Source: Eubacterium sp. (GTDB lineage Bacteria; Bacillota; Clostridia; Oscillospirales; Acutalibacteraceae). Taken from it: a stretch of DNA of 64,000 bases. Below, piece after piece: positions 1 through 8,610 of this stretch (position 1 is its first letter; each line of letters begins with the position of its first letter). Under the pieces are notes generated by a model. That model was not told the DNA's origin and did not search any database. It was given only the letters and a program-made list of their open reading frames with translations. Both the position numbers and the translations under genes were made by a program. The stretch lies in contig DVEP01000044.1 of assembly GCA_015655975.1 (NCBI GenBank), forward strand, positions 68,497 to 132,496. The letters are read 5' to 3'.

Positions 1-46
1 AAAATTAAATATTAAAAATATAAAATAATTTTTAATAACAGATAAT

Positions 47-85
47 AAATAAAACAACACCCAAGCGTTGTTGCCTGAGTGTTGG
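47..85 (-). terminator. rho-independent terminator after rpsI
   Basis: Read on the minus strand, an 11-bp stem (arms at 74-84 and 55-65, with G-U pairs) is followed by a T-rich run. It lies just past the rpsI stop and closes the rplM-rpsI operon. Confidence 0.7.
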
Positions 86-96
86 AAAAAGTAAGA

Positions 97-495
97 TTAT
101 CTCTTTGAGAACTGCGGAGCTCTACGCGCACCTTTGAGACCGTATTTTTTACGCTCTTTCATTCTTGGGTCACGAGTGAGGAAACCTGCTTTTTTGAGAG
201 CCGGACGGAGATTTTCGTCGTATTGAAGAAGTGCTCTTGCAATACCGTGACGAATAGCGCCTGCCTGACCTGTAACACCGCCGCCGTTTACACGACAAAC
301 AATGTCGAACTTCTCTGTTGTTTCTGTTAAGTTGAGAGGTTGACGAACGATGAGTTTGAGTGTTTCAAGACCGAAATATTCATCTATATCTCTGTCGTTG
401 ATTGTGATTTTACCTGTTCCTGCATATACACGAACTCTTGCAACAGATTCTTTTCTTCTGCCTGTTCCGTAGAAATAAGGATTTGTTTCGTACAT
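97..495 (-). CDS. rpsI: 30S ribosomal protein S9
   Basis: S9 sits in the head of the small ribosomal subunit, and its basic C-terminal tail reaches the P-site tRNA. The 132-residue product has the usual family length, an N-terminal GTGRRKESVARV motif, and the conserved tail ending RRAPQFSKR. A strong ribosome binding site (AGGGAGG, minus strand) precedes the ATG at 495. It is the second gene of the classical rplM-rpsI pair, 13 bp after rplM, and is followed by a terminator. Confidence 0.98.
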   Translation of the reverse strand: MYETNPYFYGTGRRKESVARVRVYAGTGKITINDRDIDEYFGLETLKLIVRQPLNLTETTEKFDIVCRVNGGGVTGQAGAIRHGIARALLQYDENLRPALKKAGFLTRDPRMKERKKYGLKGARRAPQFSKR

Positions 496-508
496 AATTT
501 AACCTCCC

Positions 509-934
509 TTATACTTCCCAAGCTTCAGGTTTCTGAGCCTGGTGCTTGTGTTCTGCGCCCTTGAATACACGGCATCTTGTGAGTTGTTTTCTGCCGAGTA
601 CAGTGTCAGGGAGCATACCTTTAACTGCTTTTGTCATAGCGAAGTCAGATTTTTCTTTCATAAGAGTTTTGTACTGAACTTCTTTAAGGTTACCGATGTA
701 GCCTGAATGACGGTAATAGTATTTGTTTTCAAGTTTGTTACCTGTAAGAACTGCTTTGTCAGTGTTGATGATGATAACGAAATCGCCGCAGTCTGCGTGA
801 GGAGCAAAAGTAGCTTTATGCTTACCTCTTAAAAGAACTGCTGCCTGAGCTGCAACTCTACCAAGCGGTTTGTCTGCAGCGTCGATAACATACCATTTGC
901 GTTCTGCGTCTGCTTTAGGCATTGTTGTAGACAT
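509..934 (-). CDS. rplM: 50S ribosomal protein L13
   Basis: L13 is an early-assembly protein of the large subunit. The 141-residue product shows the family features: WYVIDAADKPLGRVA near the start, GDFVIIINTDKAVLTGNK in the middle, and GMLPDTVLGRKQL towards the end. The ATG at 934 follows CGGAGGAA on the minus strand. It is the first gene of the rplM-rpsI operon and has a good sigma-A promoter about 50 bp upstream. That leaves too short a leader for a structured L13 autoregulatory element. Confidence 0.98.
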   Translation of the reverse strand: MSTTMPKADAERKWYVIDAADKPLGRVAAQAAVLLRGKHKATFAPHADCGDFVIIINTDKAVLTGNKLENKYYYRHSGYIGNLKEVQYKTLMKEKSDFAMTKAVKGMLPDTVLGRKQLTRCRVFKGAEHKHQAQKPEAWEV

Positions 935-984
935 AAAAAATTCCTCCGATACAATAATTTAAATCTCTTTTCGAGTGCTTGGTT

Positions 985-1013
985 ATGATAGCATAAATGT
1001 TTTTGATTGTCAA
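985..1013 (-). promoter_or_regulatory. sigma-A promoter of rplM-rpsI
   Basis: On the minus strand, TTGACA (1013-1008), a 17-bp spacer and TATCAT (990-985) are preceded by an extended -10 TGC. Transcription would start about 45 nt before the rplM ATG. Confidence 0.75.
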
Positions 1014-1150
1014 CAACAAATTTAATATATTCTTTGATTGCTCTTGTTTACTCTGTTTTTCTCTGTTTTTCTGTTGTTTTCCTTACTTATTATTTACAAC
1101 AAATATTTGTAAAAATTGATAATTTAGTGTTAAATATTAAATAATATATC

Positions 1151-1179
1151 TTGCTTAATACGGATATTAAGATTATAAT
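1151..1179 (+). promoter_or_regulatory. sigma-A promoter of the suf unit
   Basis: TTGCTT (1151-1156), a 17-bp spacer and a perfect TATAAT (1174-1179) lie about 30 bp before the sufC ATG. Confidence 0.6.
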
Positions 1180-1211
1180 ATTTTTACTTTTAATGAAAGG
1201 AAGTATATTTT

Positions 1212-1943
1212 ATGCTCGAACTGCGTGATGTTGAGTTTAAAGTCGAAGCGTCCGACGGCAGCGAACTTGAAATTATAGATAAAATAAATTTAAAAATAGA
1301 AGACGGTAAATTTGTTGTCATTACAGGTCCTAACGGAGGCGGTAAATCTACGCTTGCAAAATTGATTATGGGTATTGAAAAACAGACTGCAGGTCAAATT
1401 TTGCTTGACGGACGCGACATATCGGACTTGTCAATAAATGAAAGGTCAAAGTTGGGCTTGGGCTATGCTTTTCAAACCCCTCCGAGATTTAAGGGACTTA
1501 CAGTCAGAAAACTTTTGAGTTTGGCAAGCGGAAAAGAACTGCCTGCCGACGAATGCTCGGCATATCTCACTTCTGTCGGTCTTTGCTCGGCGGACTATCT
1601 CAACAGAGAGGTTGACGCTTCACTTTCGGGCGGAGAGGTCAAAAGAATAGAAATTGCTACTCTTATGGCAAGAAATTTAGAACTTGCTATTTACGACGAA
1701 CCTGAAGCAGGTATTGACCTTTGGAGTTTTGCAAAACTTGTTGAAAGTTTCAAAACCATTTCTAAAAAAAGACACAAAACCGTTTTAATAATTTCTCACC
1801 AGGAAAGAATAATGCAGCTTGCAGATGAAATCATCATTGTTGCAAACGGTAAAATCAGTAAAAAAGGCTCAAAAGACGAGATTTTTCCCGAGTTGCTGAA
1901 ACAACTCGGCGAAGAAAACGGTTGTGCTTTCAGAAAGGAGTAA
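1212..1943 (+). CDS. sufC: Fe-S cluster assembly ATPase SufC
   Basis: SufC is the ABC-type ATPase that drives conformational change in the SufB scaffold during iron-sulfur cluster assembly in the cytoplasm. The 243-residue product has Walker A GPNGGGKST (residues 39-47), a signature LSGGEVKR, Walker B LAIYDEPEAGID, and an H-loop in IISHQERI. The glutamate-rich Walker B and the short single domain are typical of SufC rather than of a transporter. The start follows AAAGGAAG. The partner scaffold begins 7 bp after the stop. No sufS, sufU or sufD lies nearby, so this is a minimal two-gene arrangement. Confidence 0.93.
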   Translation: MLELRDVEFKVEASDGSELEIIDKINLKIEDGKFVVITGPNGGGKSTLAKLIMGIEKQTAGQILLDGRDISDLSINERSKLGLGYAFQTPPRFKGLTVRKLLSLASGKELPADECSAYLTSVGLCSADYLNREVDASLSGGEVKRIEIATLMARNLELAIYDEPEAGIDLWSFAKLVESFKTISKKRHKTVLIISHQERIMQLADEIIIVANGKISKKGSKDEIFPELLKQLGEENGCAFRKE

Positions 1944-1950
1944 TTTGAGT

Positions 1951-2868
1951 ATGGAAAAAATAGACGCAGATTTATTGCAAACGATTGCAGATATTCATAA
2001 AATTCCGGAAGGCGCTTATAATATACGAAAAAACGGCGAATCGTACGGCAGAAGAAGCAGTGCTAATATAGAAATTGTTTCAAAAGAGGACAAGCCGGGT
2101 ATAGATATCATAATTAAACCAAACACGAAGAATGAAAGTGTTCACATTCCCGTAATTTTGACGGAATCGGGACTCAACGAAGTCGTATATAATGATTTTT
2201 ATGTAGGAGAGGGTGCAGATGTTGTCATTGTGGCAGGCTGCGGAATTCACAACTGCGGAAATCAAAAAAGCGAACATGACGGTGTTCATACATTTCATAT
2301 CGGGAAAAACGCACGCGTAAAGTATATTGAAAAGCACTACGGCGAGGGTGAAGGTACGGGCGAAAATGTTTTAAACCCGACTACTGAGGTGTATCTTGAT
2401 GAAAATGCTTTTGCAGAAATGGAAATGGTACAGATTAAAGGTGTAGATTCTGCTAAAAGAGACACCGACGCTTACCTTTCAAAAGGCGCAAAACTTGTCA
2501 TCACAGAGCGCTTAATGACTCACGGAGAACAGTTTGCCGAGAGCAATGTGAACATATCTTTAGACGGAGAAAATGCGTCTGCACAAGTTGTTTCAAGAAG
2601 CGTAGGCAAAGATGACTCTATACAGATTTTCCATCCGAAAGTTATCGGAAATGCACCTTGCAGAGCTCATGTGCAGTGCGATTCTATAATTATGGACAAT
2701 TCAAAAATATCGTCAATTCCTGAAATAGACGCTAAAAATTCAGACGCTCAATTAATTCACGAGGCTGCAATCGGAAAAATCAACAACGACCAACTTTTAA
2801 AACTTATGACTTTCGGTTTGACGGAAGAAGAAGCAGAAGAAGTTATAGTTAAAGGATTTTTAAAGTAA
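1951..2868 (+). CDS. sufB: short SufB/SufD-family Fe-S scaffold
   Basis: The product is a 305-residue SufB/SufD-family protein that would form a complex with SufC and carry the nascent cluster. It shows the beta-helix core region with HNCGNQKSEHDGVHTFHIG and, near the C-terminus, DAKNSDAQLIHEAAIGKI followed by LTEEEAEEVIVKGFLK, which is the characteristic SufBD ending. At about 300 residues it is much shorter than classical SufB (about 470), which matches the minimal SufBC-type systems of anaerobes and archaea. The ATG at 1951 is chosen because AAAGGAG (1934-1940) precedes it; an upstream in-frame start would lie inside sufC. Confidence 0.85.
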   Translation: MEKIDADLLQTIADIHKIPEGAYNIRKNGESYGRRSSANIEIVSKEDKPGIDIIIKPNTKNESVHIPVILTESGLNEVVYNDFYVGEGADVVIVAGCGIHNCGNQKSEHDGVHTFHIGKNARVKYIEKHYGEGEGTGENVLNPTTEVYLDENAFAEMEMVQIKGVDSAKRDTDAYLSKGAKLVITERLMTHGEQFAESNVNISLDGENASAQVVSRSVGKDDSIQIFHPKVIGNAPCRAHVQCDSIIMDNSKISSIPEIDAKNSDAQLIHEAAIGKINNDQLLKLMTFGLTEEEAEEVIVKGFLK

Positions 2869-2878
2869 ATATATATTA

Positions 2879-2938
2879 AAAACGCCTAAACGGCACTTTT
2901 GTTGAATACTTCACAGAGTGTTGTTGGGCGTTTTTTGT
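2879..2938 (+). terminator. terminator after the suf unit
   Basis: AACGCC (2881-2886) pairs with GGCGTT (2927-2932) around a partly structured loop and is followed by a run of T. Confidence 0.6.
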
Positions 2939-3013
2939 TGTGTGTATTTTAAAGACACAAATGTTAAAAAAGTTTAAAAGATTTGCGTTTTGTGTTAAAT
3001 ATTGTGAAGATTG

Positions 3014-3042
3014 TTGATATAGACTTTTCTTTATGATATTAT
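3014..3042 (+). promoter_or_regulatory. sigma-A promoter of the HAD gene
   Basis: TTGATA (3014-3019), a 17-bp spacer and TATTAT (3037-3042) with an extended TGA, 40 bp before the start codon. Confidence 0.6.
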
Positions 3043-3081
3043 ACTAAACAGGGACTTTATTTTTATTCAGAGGTGGAATTT

Positions 3082-3921
3082 ATGTCGATTGAATTAATTG
3101 TAACCGACCTTGACGGAACATTGATGGCTCCCGACCATACAACAGTAACTCAAAGAACAAGAACAGCATTGCAAAAAGCACACGACAAAGGTGTGAAAAC
3201 AGCTATTGCAACAGGCAGAACAATATCTTTGATTGGTATGGTTACAAAGCAGGTTGACTTCATAGACTATGTGATATACTCAAACGGTGCGGCAGTTTAT
3301 GACAGAGTGAACAAAAAACTTATTTATACTTCATTTTTTGATACAGACAACGCCGTTGAACTTGCCCGTTTTCTTGACAGCGAGCCTGTATTCTATGAAA
3401 TTTATGCAAACGGCTGGTCGTATATCAAAAAAGATAAAGTATCACTTTTTGATATGGGAAATTTGCCGAAAGATTTTATTGACGAAATCACAAAAAATAC
3501 TGTTTTTACGGATGATATGTGTGAAATTATTGAAAAATCAGATGTTGAAAAGTTCAATATTTCCTCTATGGCGCCTGAAAGGGCAGAGTACATAACAGAA
3601 AAACTTGTGTCGTTTAAGGATACGGAGTGGACATCAAGTCTGCCGGGTTCAAAAGTTCAAAATCAAATGGAAATTATGAAAAAAGGCGTGAATAAAGGTA
3701 CGGCTGTAAAAGGTATGTGCAGTGTTTTGGGTATTTCTCCCGAAAATGTTATGGCCTTCGGCGACGCTCAAAACGATTGCAGTATGCTGGAACTTGCAGG
3801 ATATTCTTTTGCTATGGGCAATGCTTGTGAGGAGTGCAGAAAAACAGCCAAGTATTTGACCGATACAAATGCAAACGACGGTTTGGCAAAAGCGGTTGAA
3901 GAATATGTTTTGAATATATGA
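3082..3921 (+). CDS. Cof-type HAD-superfamily phosphatase
   Basis: This is a cytoplasmic HAD hydrolase of the Cof/YidA subfamily, which dephosphorylates small sugar phosphates or similar metabolites. The nucleophile motif is TDLDGTL (Asp9 and Asp11). The Thr motif is in AIATGRT, the Lys lies in the MKKGVNKGTAVKG stretch, and the metal-binding GDAQND closes the active site. The 279-residue length and large C2 cap are typical. The ATG at 3082 follows AGAGGTGG; a GTG nine bases upstream would overlap that site. The substrate cannot be told from sequence. It has its own promoter and no linked pathway genes. Confidence 0.85.
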   Translation: MSIELIVTDLDGTLMAPDHTTVTQRTRTALQKAHDKGVKTAIATGRTISLIGMVTKQVDFIDYVIYSNGAAVYDRVNKKLIYTSFFDTDNAVELARFLDSEPVFYEIYANGWSYIKKDKVSLFDMGNLPKDFIDEITKNTVFTDDMCEIIEKSDVEKFNISSMAPERAEYITEKLVSFKDTEWTSSLPGSKVQNQMEIMKKGVNKGTAVKGMCSVLGISPENVMAFGDAQNDCSMLELAGYSFAMGNACEECRKTAKYLTDTNANDGLAKAVEEYVLNI

Positions 3922-4045
3922 CGATTGAATAATCGTTAGTTGTACGGAATAACAATATATTCAGTGCAGTATAAATTCATATTATATAATTACATTAATA
4001 TTGATTATTAGTGGCTAAATACATTATTTGCAGAGGAGATTTTAT

Positions 4046-5377
4046 ATGGGTGATGTTGAAAGATATATCAGTATAAAACCGAGTGAAAGGCAAATTGAAC
4101 ACTCTAAAAACCCTTTCTATGTATTTATTCATTTCGGAATGAATACAATGACACAAAGGGAGTGGGGAACAGGTTACGAGTCTGAACAAGATTTTACTTT
4201 AAGAGAAAAAGTCGATTCTGACGGCTGGGCAAAGGCTGTAAAGAAATCGGGCGCAGGCGGAATTATTTTGACTTGTAAACACCACGACGGTTTTTGTCTT
4301 TTCCCGTCAAAATATACAGAACATTCAATTAAAAACAGTCCGTACAGAGACGGAAAGGGCGATATTGTAAAAGAGGTTTCCGATTCGTGCAAAAAGTACG
4401 GTTTGAAATTCGGCGTGTATCTTTCGCCGTGGGATATAGCAGACGACAGATACGGTACAGACGCATATAACGACTATTTTTGCAATCAACTGACTGAGTT
4501 GCTGACAAATTACGGCGATATTTTTGAAGTTTGGTTTGACGGTGCAAAAGGTAAAGACGCAGTCGATTTTGATTATGACTGGGAAAGATACTATGAACTT
4601 ATAAGAAAACTTCAGCCTATGGCAAATATTGCTGTTTGCGGTCCCGATATCAGATGGGTCGGAAACGAGGGCGGAAAAACAAGAAAAAGTGAGTTCAGCG
4701 TTGTGCCGGCTTATTTGTGCGACAAGGAAAAGATTTCCGAATCGTCTCAAAATGATGCAAATCAAACAAATAAAATGAAAAAATTAACTTCTGAATCAGA
4801 GGACTTGGGGAGCAGGGCTGTTCTTGATGAATGCGAAGAACTTGTCTGGTATCCTGCCGAAGTAGATGTTTCCATAAGTAAAACATGGTTTTACAACAAA
4901 AATACAGACAGAACTCTTAAATCTGTAAATAAACTTATGAAAATATACAACACAAGCGTCGGTTCGAACTGCTATTTGCTTTTAAATGTTCCTCCGAACA
5001 AAGATGGAAAATTCAGCGAAAAAGAAGTTAAACTTCTCGAAAAGTTCGGTGAAAAAATCAAAAAACAGACACAAAATCAAGTCATTAAAAAGAAAAATCC
5101 CAAATTCAAAGACAATGAATTTGTTGCAAACTTTAAACAAAAAAGAAAGTTCAGAACAGTTATTCTGAAAGAAAATATTTTGAACAGCCAGAGAGTTGAG
5201 TCTTTTGAACTCTACGCCGTAAACGGCAAAAGAGAAAGAAAAATCTATTCATCTACTATCATAGGTATGAATAAGATTTGCAGACTGAAGTTTCCCTGCA
5301 AAGCGGATGCTTTGAAAGTGAAAATCACTTCTTGTCGCTCAACTCCGTCAATTTCTCTTTTAAGTGTTTATGAATGA
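4046..5377 (+). CDS. GH29 alpha-L-fucosidase
   Basis: This retaining glycosidase releases terminal alpha-L-fucose from glycans. The GH29 barrel signatures are present: FIHFGMNTMTQREWG near the N-terminus, GIILTCKHHDGFCLFPSKYT, and YGLKFGVYLSPWD. The nucleophile motif is EVWFDGAKG (Asp165). Further on, WYPAEVDVSI and NCYLLLNVPPNKDG are the usual late-barrel motifs. There is no signal peptide, so it acts in the cytoplasm on imported oligosaccharides. The start is ATG 4046 after AGAGGAG; the upstream TTG has no site. The gene stands alone, without fucose-catabolic neighbours. In a gut organism the likely sources are host mucin or milk-type glycans (inference). Confidence 0.9.
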   Translation: MGDVERYISIKPSERQIEHSKNPFYVFIHFGMNTMTQREWGTGYESEQDFTLREKVDSDGWAKAVKKSGAGGIILTCKHHDGFCLFPSKYTEHSIKNSPYRDGKGDIVKEVSDSCKKYGLKFGVYLSPWDIADDRYGTDAYNDYFCNQLTELLTNYGDIFEVWFDGAKGKDAVDFDYDWERYYELIRKLQPMANIAVCGPDIRWVGNEGGKTRKSEFSVVPAYLCDKEKISESSQNDANQTNKMKKLTSESEDLGSRAVLDECEELVWYPAEVDVSISKTWFYNKNTDRTLKSVNKLMKIYNTSVGSNCYLLLNVPPNKDGKFSEKEVKLLEKFGEKIKKQTQNQVIKKKNPKFKDNEFVANFKQKRKFRTVILKENILNSQRVESFELYAVNGKRERKIYSSTIIGMNKICRLKFPCKADALKVKITSCRSTPSISLLSVYE

Positions 5378-5486
5378 TAAAAAATAAACAAAGAAATAGT
5401 TTGTGTAAACTGTATTTTTGTGCAAATGCATAAAATACTGTGGCTATTTTTGTCATTCTTCACAAGTAAAAACTGTATGGTGTCTG

Positions 5487-5515
5487 TTGACGGCATATAG
5501 TTAATATGATATAAT
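5487..5515 (+). promoter_or_regulatory. strong sigma-A promoter of the SCP2-transketolase operon
   Basis: TTGACG (5487-5492), a 17-bp spacer and TATAAT (5510-5515) with an extended TGA. Nearly consensus, so the downstream operon is probably well expressed. Confidence 0.75.
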
Positions 5516-5550
5516 TTATATAAAGTTTATAATTACAGGGGGGTTTTACC

Positions 5551-6315
5551 TTGAAAGAAGCAAAAGCTATGGCCTATATAAACGCTTACGGCGTTCTCGG
5601 CACATTAGAAAACCTTTGCCAAATCGATGATGAGGCAAAAGCAATTCTCAAGACTCTTAAAAAACCCGTTTCACTTTGTTTTGAAGTAACGGACGGTCCT
5701 TGTGTAACATATCACTTTACACAAAGCGGTTGTAAGATGGAAGAGGGAAGCGCTAATTGTAACTGCAAAATGCATTTCGCATCTCCTGAAAAATTCAACG
5801 ATTTAATTGATAATGCGAAACCGGGTATTCCCGTAAAAGGCATTCCGACAGTTCTTTCTTTCCTTTTAGGTCCGTTCACAAAACTTACTGACAGGCTTAC
5901 AAAACTTCTTAGACCAAGTGAACAAGACCTCAAGAACAGAGCGTTTTTCGAGGAAAGCACAATTCTCACTTTCTATACTATAGGCGGTGCGATTTCGGCT
6001 TTGGCAAATACGGACAGCATCTCAATGCAAAGCGCTTCATATACTGTTGACGGTAAAGTTCAAATGGGTATCAAAGATGTTTGCTATGCAACTATAGATG
6101 TTAAAAATCATAAGTTCACAACAATTAAATCTAACTGCGACAATCCGAGAGCTGTTATGGAATTTGCTACTATTGACCTTGCTTACGGCTTGTTTACTGG
6201 TACGGCAAGTACAATTTCAGAACTCTGCCACGGCAATATCTATATGGCAGGTATGATTTCAATGGTAGATAACATTAACCGTATTCTTAGCAGAGTTGCG
6301 GTTTATCTCGGTTAA
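5551..6315 (+). CDS. SCP2-like lipid-binding protein (copy A)
   Basis: The 254-residue product resembles the sterol-carrier-protein-2 fold: an alternating strand segment (CFEVTDGPCVTYHFTQSG), then a HFASPEKFNDLIDN segment and a hydrophobic stretch (VLSFLLGPFTKLTDRLTKLL). SCP2 domains bind acyl chains, sterols or other hydrophobic ligands in a tunnel. It has no signal peptide or clear membrane span. The start is TTG 5551, seven bases after AGGGGGG; ATG 5569 is the alternative. It begins an operon with a class III aminotransferase and split transketolase. The last gene of the operon encodes a second, diverged relative. The ligand is unknown. Confidence 0.6.
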   Translation: MKEAKAMAYINAYGVLGTLENLCQIDDEAKAILKTLKKPVSLCFEVTDGPCVTYHFTQSGCKMEEGSANCNCKMHFASPEKFNDLIDNAKPGIPVKGIPTVLSFLLGPFTKLTDRLTKLLRPSEQDLKNRAFFEESTILTFYTIGGAISALANTDSISMQSASYTVDGKVQMGIKDVCYATIDVKNHKFTTIKSNCDNPRAVMEFATIDLAYGLFTGTASTISELCHGNIYMAGMISMVDNINRILSRVAVYLG

Positions 6316-6323
6316 GGGGGACT

Positions 6324-7616
6324 ATGAAAATGAGTAAATTTCCTGAATATAAACACGAAAAAAGCAGTGAATGGTTCAACAGAGCGCTTGATGTAATTCC
6401 GTCAGGCGTTTACGGACACCTTGGACCGTCTGAGGGCTTGTTCCTTCCTATCACAAAGTGGCCTTTGATGAGCGACCATGCAAAAGGTACATATTTTTGG
6501 GATGTTGACGGAAACAAGTATCTTGACTTTATGTGTGCGTACGGTCCGAATATTCTCGGATACTGCGACGACGATGTTGACGCCGCTGCTATGGAGCAGC
6601 TTAAAAAAGGCAACTGCACAACTTCTCCGTCATACAAAATGGTAGAGTGTGCAGAACTTCTTGTAGATACAGTTGCAATGGCTGATTGGGCTTTCTTTAT
6701 GAAAAACGGTTCAGACGCAACTACTTTTGCCGTAATGTGCGCTCGTGCTCATACAGGCAAAAAGAAAATGATTTTCCTTAAAGGATACTATCACGGCGAC
6801 TTCCAGTGGGCTCAAAAAGCAGACTATCCGGGTATTCTTCCTGAAGAAGTTGCAAACAATGTTGTAATTCCTTGGTTTGATATGGACGCTCTCAGAGAGG
6901 CTTATGACGCTTGCGGCGGAGATGTTGCAGGTATCATTGCTCAACCGTACGACCACGGTAACTTCAAAGATAATGAGTGCGCTACAAAAGAATATTGGCA
7001 GCAAGTTCGTAAATTCTGCGACGAGCACGGTATGGTACTTGCTTTTGACGATGTTCGTGCGGGCTTCAGACTTGACCTTGCAGGCTCCGACCACTATTAC
7101 GGTATCAAAGCAGACTTGATTTGCTTCTGTAAAGCACTTGCAAACGGCTACAATATGTCTGCCGTATGTGGTCAGGAACATATGAAAGCAACTGCTTCAA
7201 GCGTTGTTTACACAGGTTCGTATTGGATGAGTGCAGAGCCGTTTGCGGCTTGTATCGCTTGTATCAATAAAATGAAAAAACTCGATGTTCCGAAAATGTT
7301 CAGAGAATCGGGAACAAAACTTACTCAAGGTCTTAAAAAAGCAGGCGCAGAGCACGGCTTCAACCTTGTTGTTTCGGGCGAGCCCGCATTGTTCTATCTC
7401 AGAGTTGCAAACGACGACAGTTTAATGCTTCATCAAGAGTGGGTTGCAGAGTGCGTTTCAAGAGGTCTTTTCCTCACATCTCACCACAACCACTTTATGA
7501 ATGCGTCTGTTACAGACGACGATATTAAACTTGCAATTGACATTGCCGAAGACGCTTTCGGCGTTGTTGCCGCAAACCATCCTGAAATGGACTGGACACC
7601 GATTAAACTTGACTGA
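6324..7616 (+). CDS. class III PLP-dependent aminotransferase (GSA-aminotransferase-like)
   Basis: This fold-type I, class III transaminase has the subgroup pattern of glutamate-1-semialdehyde aminomutase. It shows FWDVDGNKYLDF, the phosphate-binding KNGSDATTFAV, YYHGDFQW, the cofactor Asp region AFDDVRAGFR, and the Schiff-base lysine in CFCKALANGY (Lys270). The product has 430 residues. No other heme-synthesis gene is linked, so a role as hemL is unlikely. It sits 8 bp after the first SCP2-like gene and just before a split transketolase. That suggests it aminates a ketone made by the transketolase (inference). ATG 6324 and ATG 6330 are both possible starts; the latter has better spacing from AGGGGG. 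Confidence 0.85.
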   Translation: MKMSKFPEYKHEKSSEWFNRALDVIPSGVYGHLGPSEGLFLPITKWPLMSDHAKGTYFWDVDGNKYLDFMCAYGPNILGYCDDDVDAAAMEQLKKGNCTTSPSYKMVECAELLVDTVAMADWAFFMKNGSDATTFAVMCARAHTGKKKMIFLKGYYHGDFQWAQKADYPGILPEEVANNVVIPWFDMDALREAYDACGGDVAGIIAQPYDHGNFKDNECATKEYWQQVRKFCDEHGMVLAFDDVRAGFRLDLAGSDHYYGIKADLICFCKALANGYNMSAVCGQEHMKATASSVVYTGSYWMSAEPFAACIACINKMKKLDVPKMFRESGTKLTQGLKKAGAEHGFNLVVSGEPALFYLRVANDDSLMLHQEWVAECVSRGLFLTSHHNHFMNASVTDDDIKLAIDIAEDAFGVVAANHPEMDWTPIKLD

Positions 7617-7659
7617 CAGTTCGGTTAAAATTTTAAATACAGAATTATAAATGAAATTT

Positions 7660-7685
7660 ACGGCGGCTTCCCGCCGCCGTTTATA
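7660..7685 (+). other. GC-rich intercistronic hairpin
   Basis: A perfect 8-bp stem, ACGGCGGC (7660-7667) and GCCGCCGT (7673-7680), with a five-base loop. It is followed only by TTTATATT, so it is a weak terminator at most. It could tune or stabilise the mRNA between the aminotransferase and transketolase genes. Confidence 0.5.
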
Positions 7686-7710
7686 TTAATAAAAATCAGG
7701 GGGAAAACAA

Positions 7711-8607
7711 ATGCCTAGAAAAGAATTGAAGCCTTTTGACAAAGAAGAATGGCTTCGCCTTGAAAAAAAGGCTGACGAATTGAGAAGACTTACTGTTGAA
7801 ACAACAGTTTGGGGCGGCAGCGGCCATATCGGTGGCGCTATGAGTTCTATGGACTTTCTCACAACACTTTATTACAGATTTCTTAACATTGATGTTAACG
7901 AACCTCAAAAAGAAGACAGAGACCGTTTCATTCTCTCAAAAGGTCATGTTGCAGTAGGATATGCTCCGCTTATCTGCGACTATGGTTTTATGGATATTGA
8001 GGGACTTAAAAACTTCAACCTTACAGGTTCAAAGTTCGGTATGCACCTTGACTGTAACAAAATTACAGGTGTAGATGCTTCTTCGGGTTCTCTCGGTCAC
8101 GGTATGAGCCTTGCAGCAGGTATGGCTCTCGCAGGCAGAGTTAAAGGTCAGCAATATATGAACTTCGTTCTCACAGGTGACGGTGAACTTAACGAAGGTT
8201 CAAACTGGGAAGCTGCTATGACAATAGCACAGTTTAAACTGACAAACACAGTTGTTGCAGTTGACGCCAATAAATGTATGATTGACGGCAGAGTTGACGA
8301 CGAAATGAAAGTTGAGCCTATCGACAAGAAATTTGAATCGTTCGGATTTAAAGTTATTCGTGTTGACGGACATAATATCAAAGAAATCAACGACGCTATC
8401 CAGATTACTATCGACAACTATTACAACGGCGGCGAAGTTCCTTACTGCATCGTTCTCGATACATACAAAGGTGCAGGCATTGACTTTATGCAGGACGACT
8501 ATCATTGGCACTACGGCGCTCTCAACGACGAACGCTATAAGGCTTGCTTAGACAGTCTTGACAGATACTACAAAGAACGCGTAGCACGCGTAGAAAAGGA
8601 GGCGTAA
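7711..8607 (+). CDS. transketolase, N-terminal subunit
   Basis: This is the thiamine-diphosphate-binding half of a two-subunit transketolase. The enzyme moves a two-carbon ketol unit between a ketose and an aldehyde. The 298-residue product shows GGSGHIGGAMSSMDFL (active-site His region), RFILSKGHVAVGYAP, and the TDP/metal motif TGDGELNEGSNWEAAM. The partner subunit follows directly. Split transketolases are common in Clostridia, where they serve the pentose phosphate pathway. Here the pair lies between an aminotransferase and lipid-binding proteins rather than with other sugar genes. The sequence alone does not show whether the acceptor is a sugar phosphate. Confidence 0.93.
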   Translation: MPRKELKPFDKEEWLRLEKKADELRRLTVETTVWGGSGHIGGAMSSMDFLTTLYYRFLNIDVNEPQKEDRDRFILSKGHVAVGYAPLICDYGFMDIEGLKNFNLTGSKFGMHLDCNKITGVDASSGSLGHGMSLAAGMALAGRVKGQQYMNFVLTGDGELNEGSNWEAAMTIAQFKLTNTVVAVDANKCMIDGRVDDEMKVEPIDKKFESFGFKVIRVDGHNIKEINDAIQITIDNYYNGGEVPYCIVLDTYKGAGIDFMQDDYHWHYGALNDERYKACLDSLDRYYKERVARVEKEA

Positions 8608-8610
8608 GAG

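Noticed and set aside
935..985. L13 autoregulatory leader ahead of rplM
   Set aside because: The promoter -10 lies only about 50 bp from the start codon, which leaves no room for a structured leader.
6711..7181. Long minus-strand reading frame inside the aminotransferase gene
   Set aside because: It has no ribosome binding site, sits wholly opposite a well-conserved gene, and follows the third-position bias of that gene.
6324..7616. Aminotransferase as hemL of heme or B12 synthesis
   Set aside because: No hemA, hemB, hemC or hemD neighbours, and its operon partners are transketolase and lipid-binding proteins.
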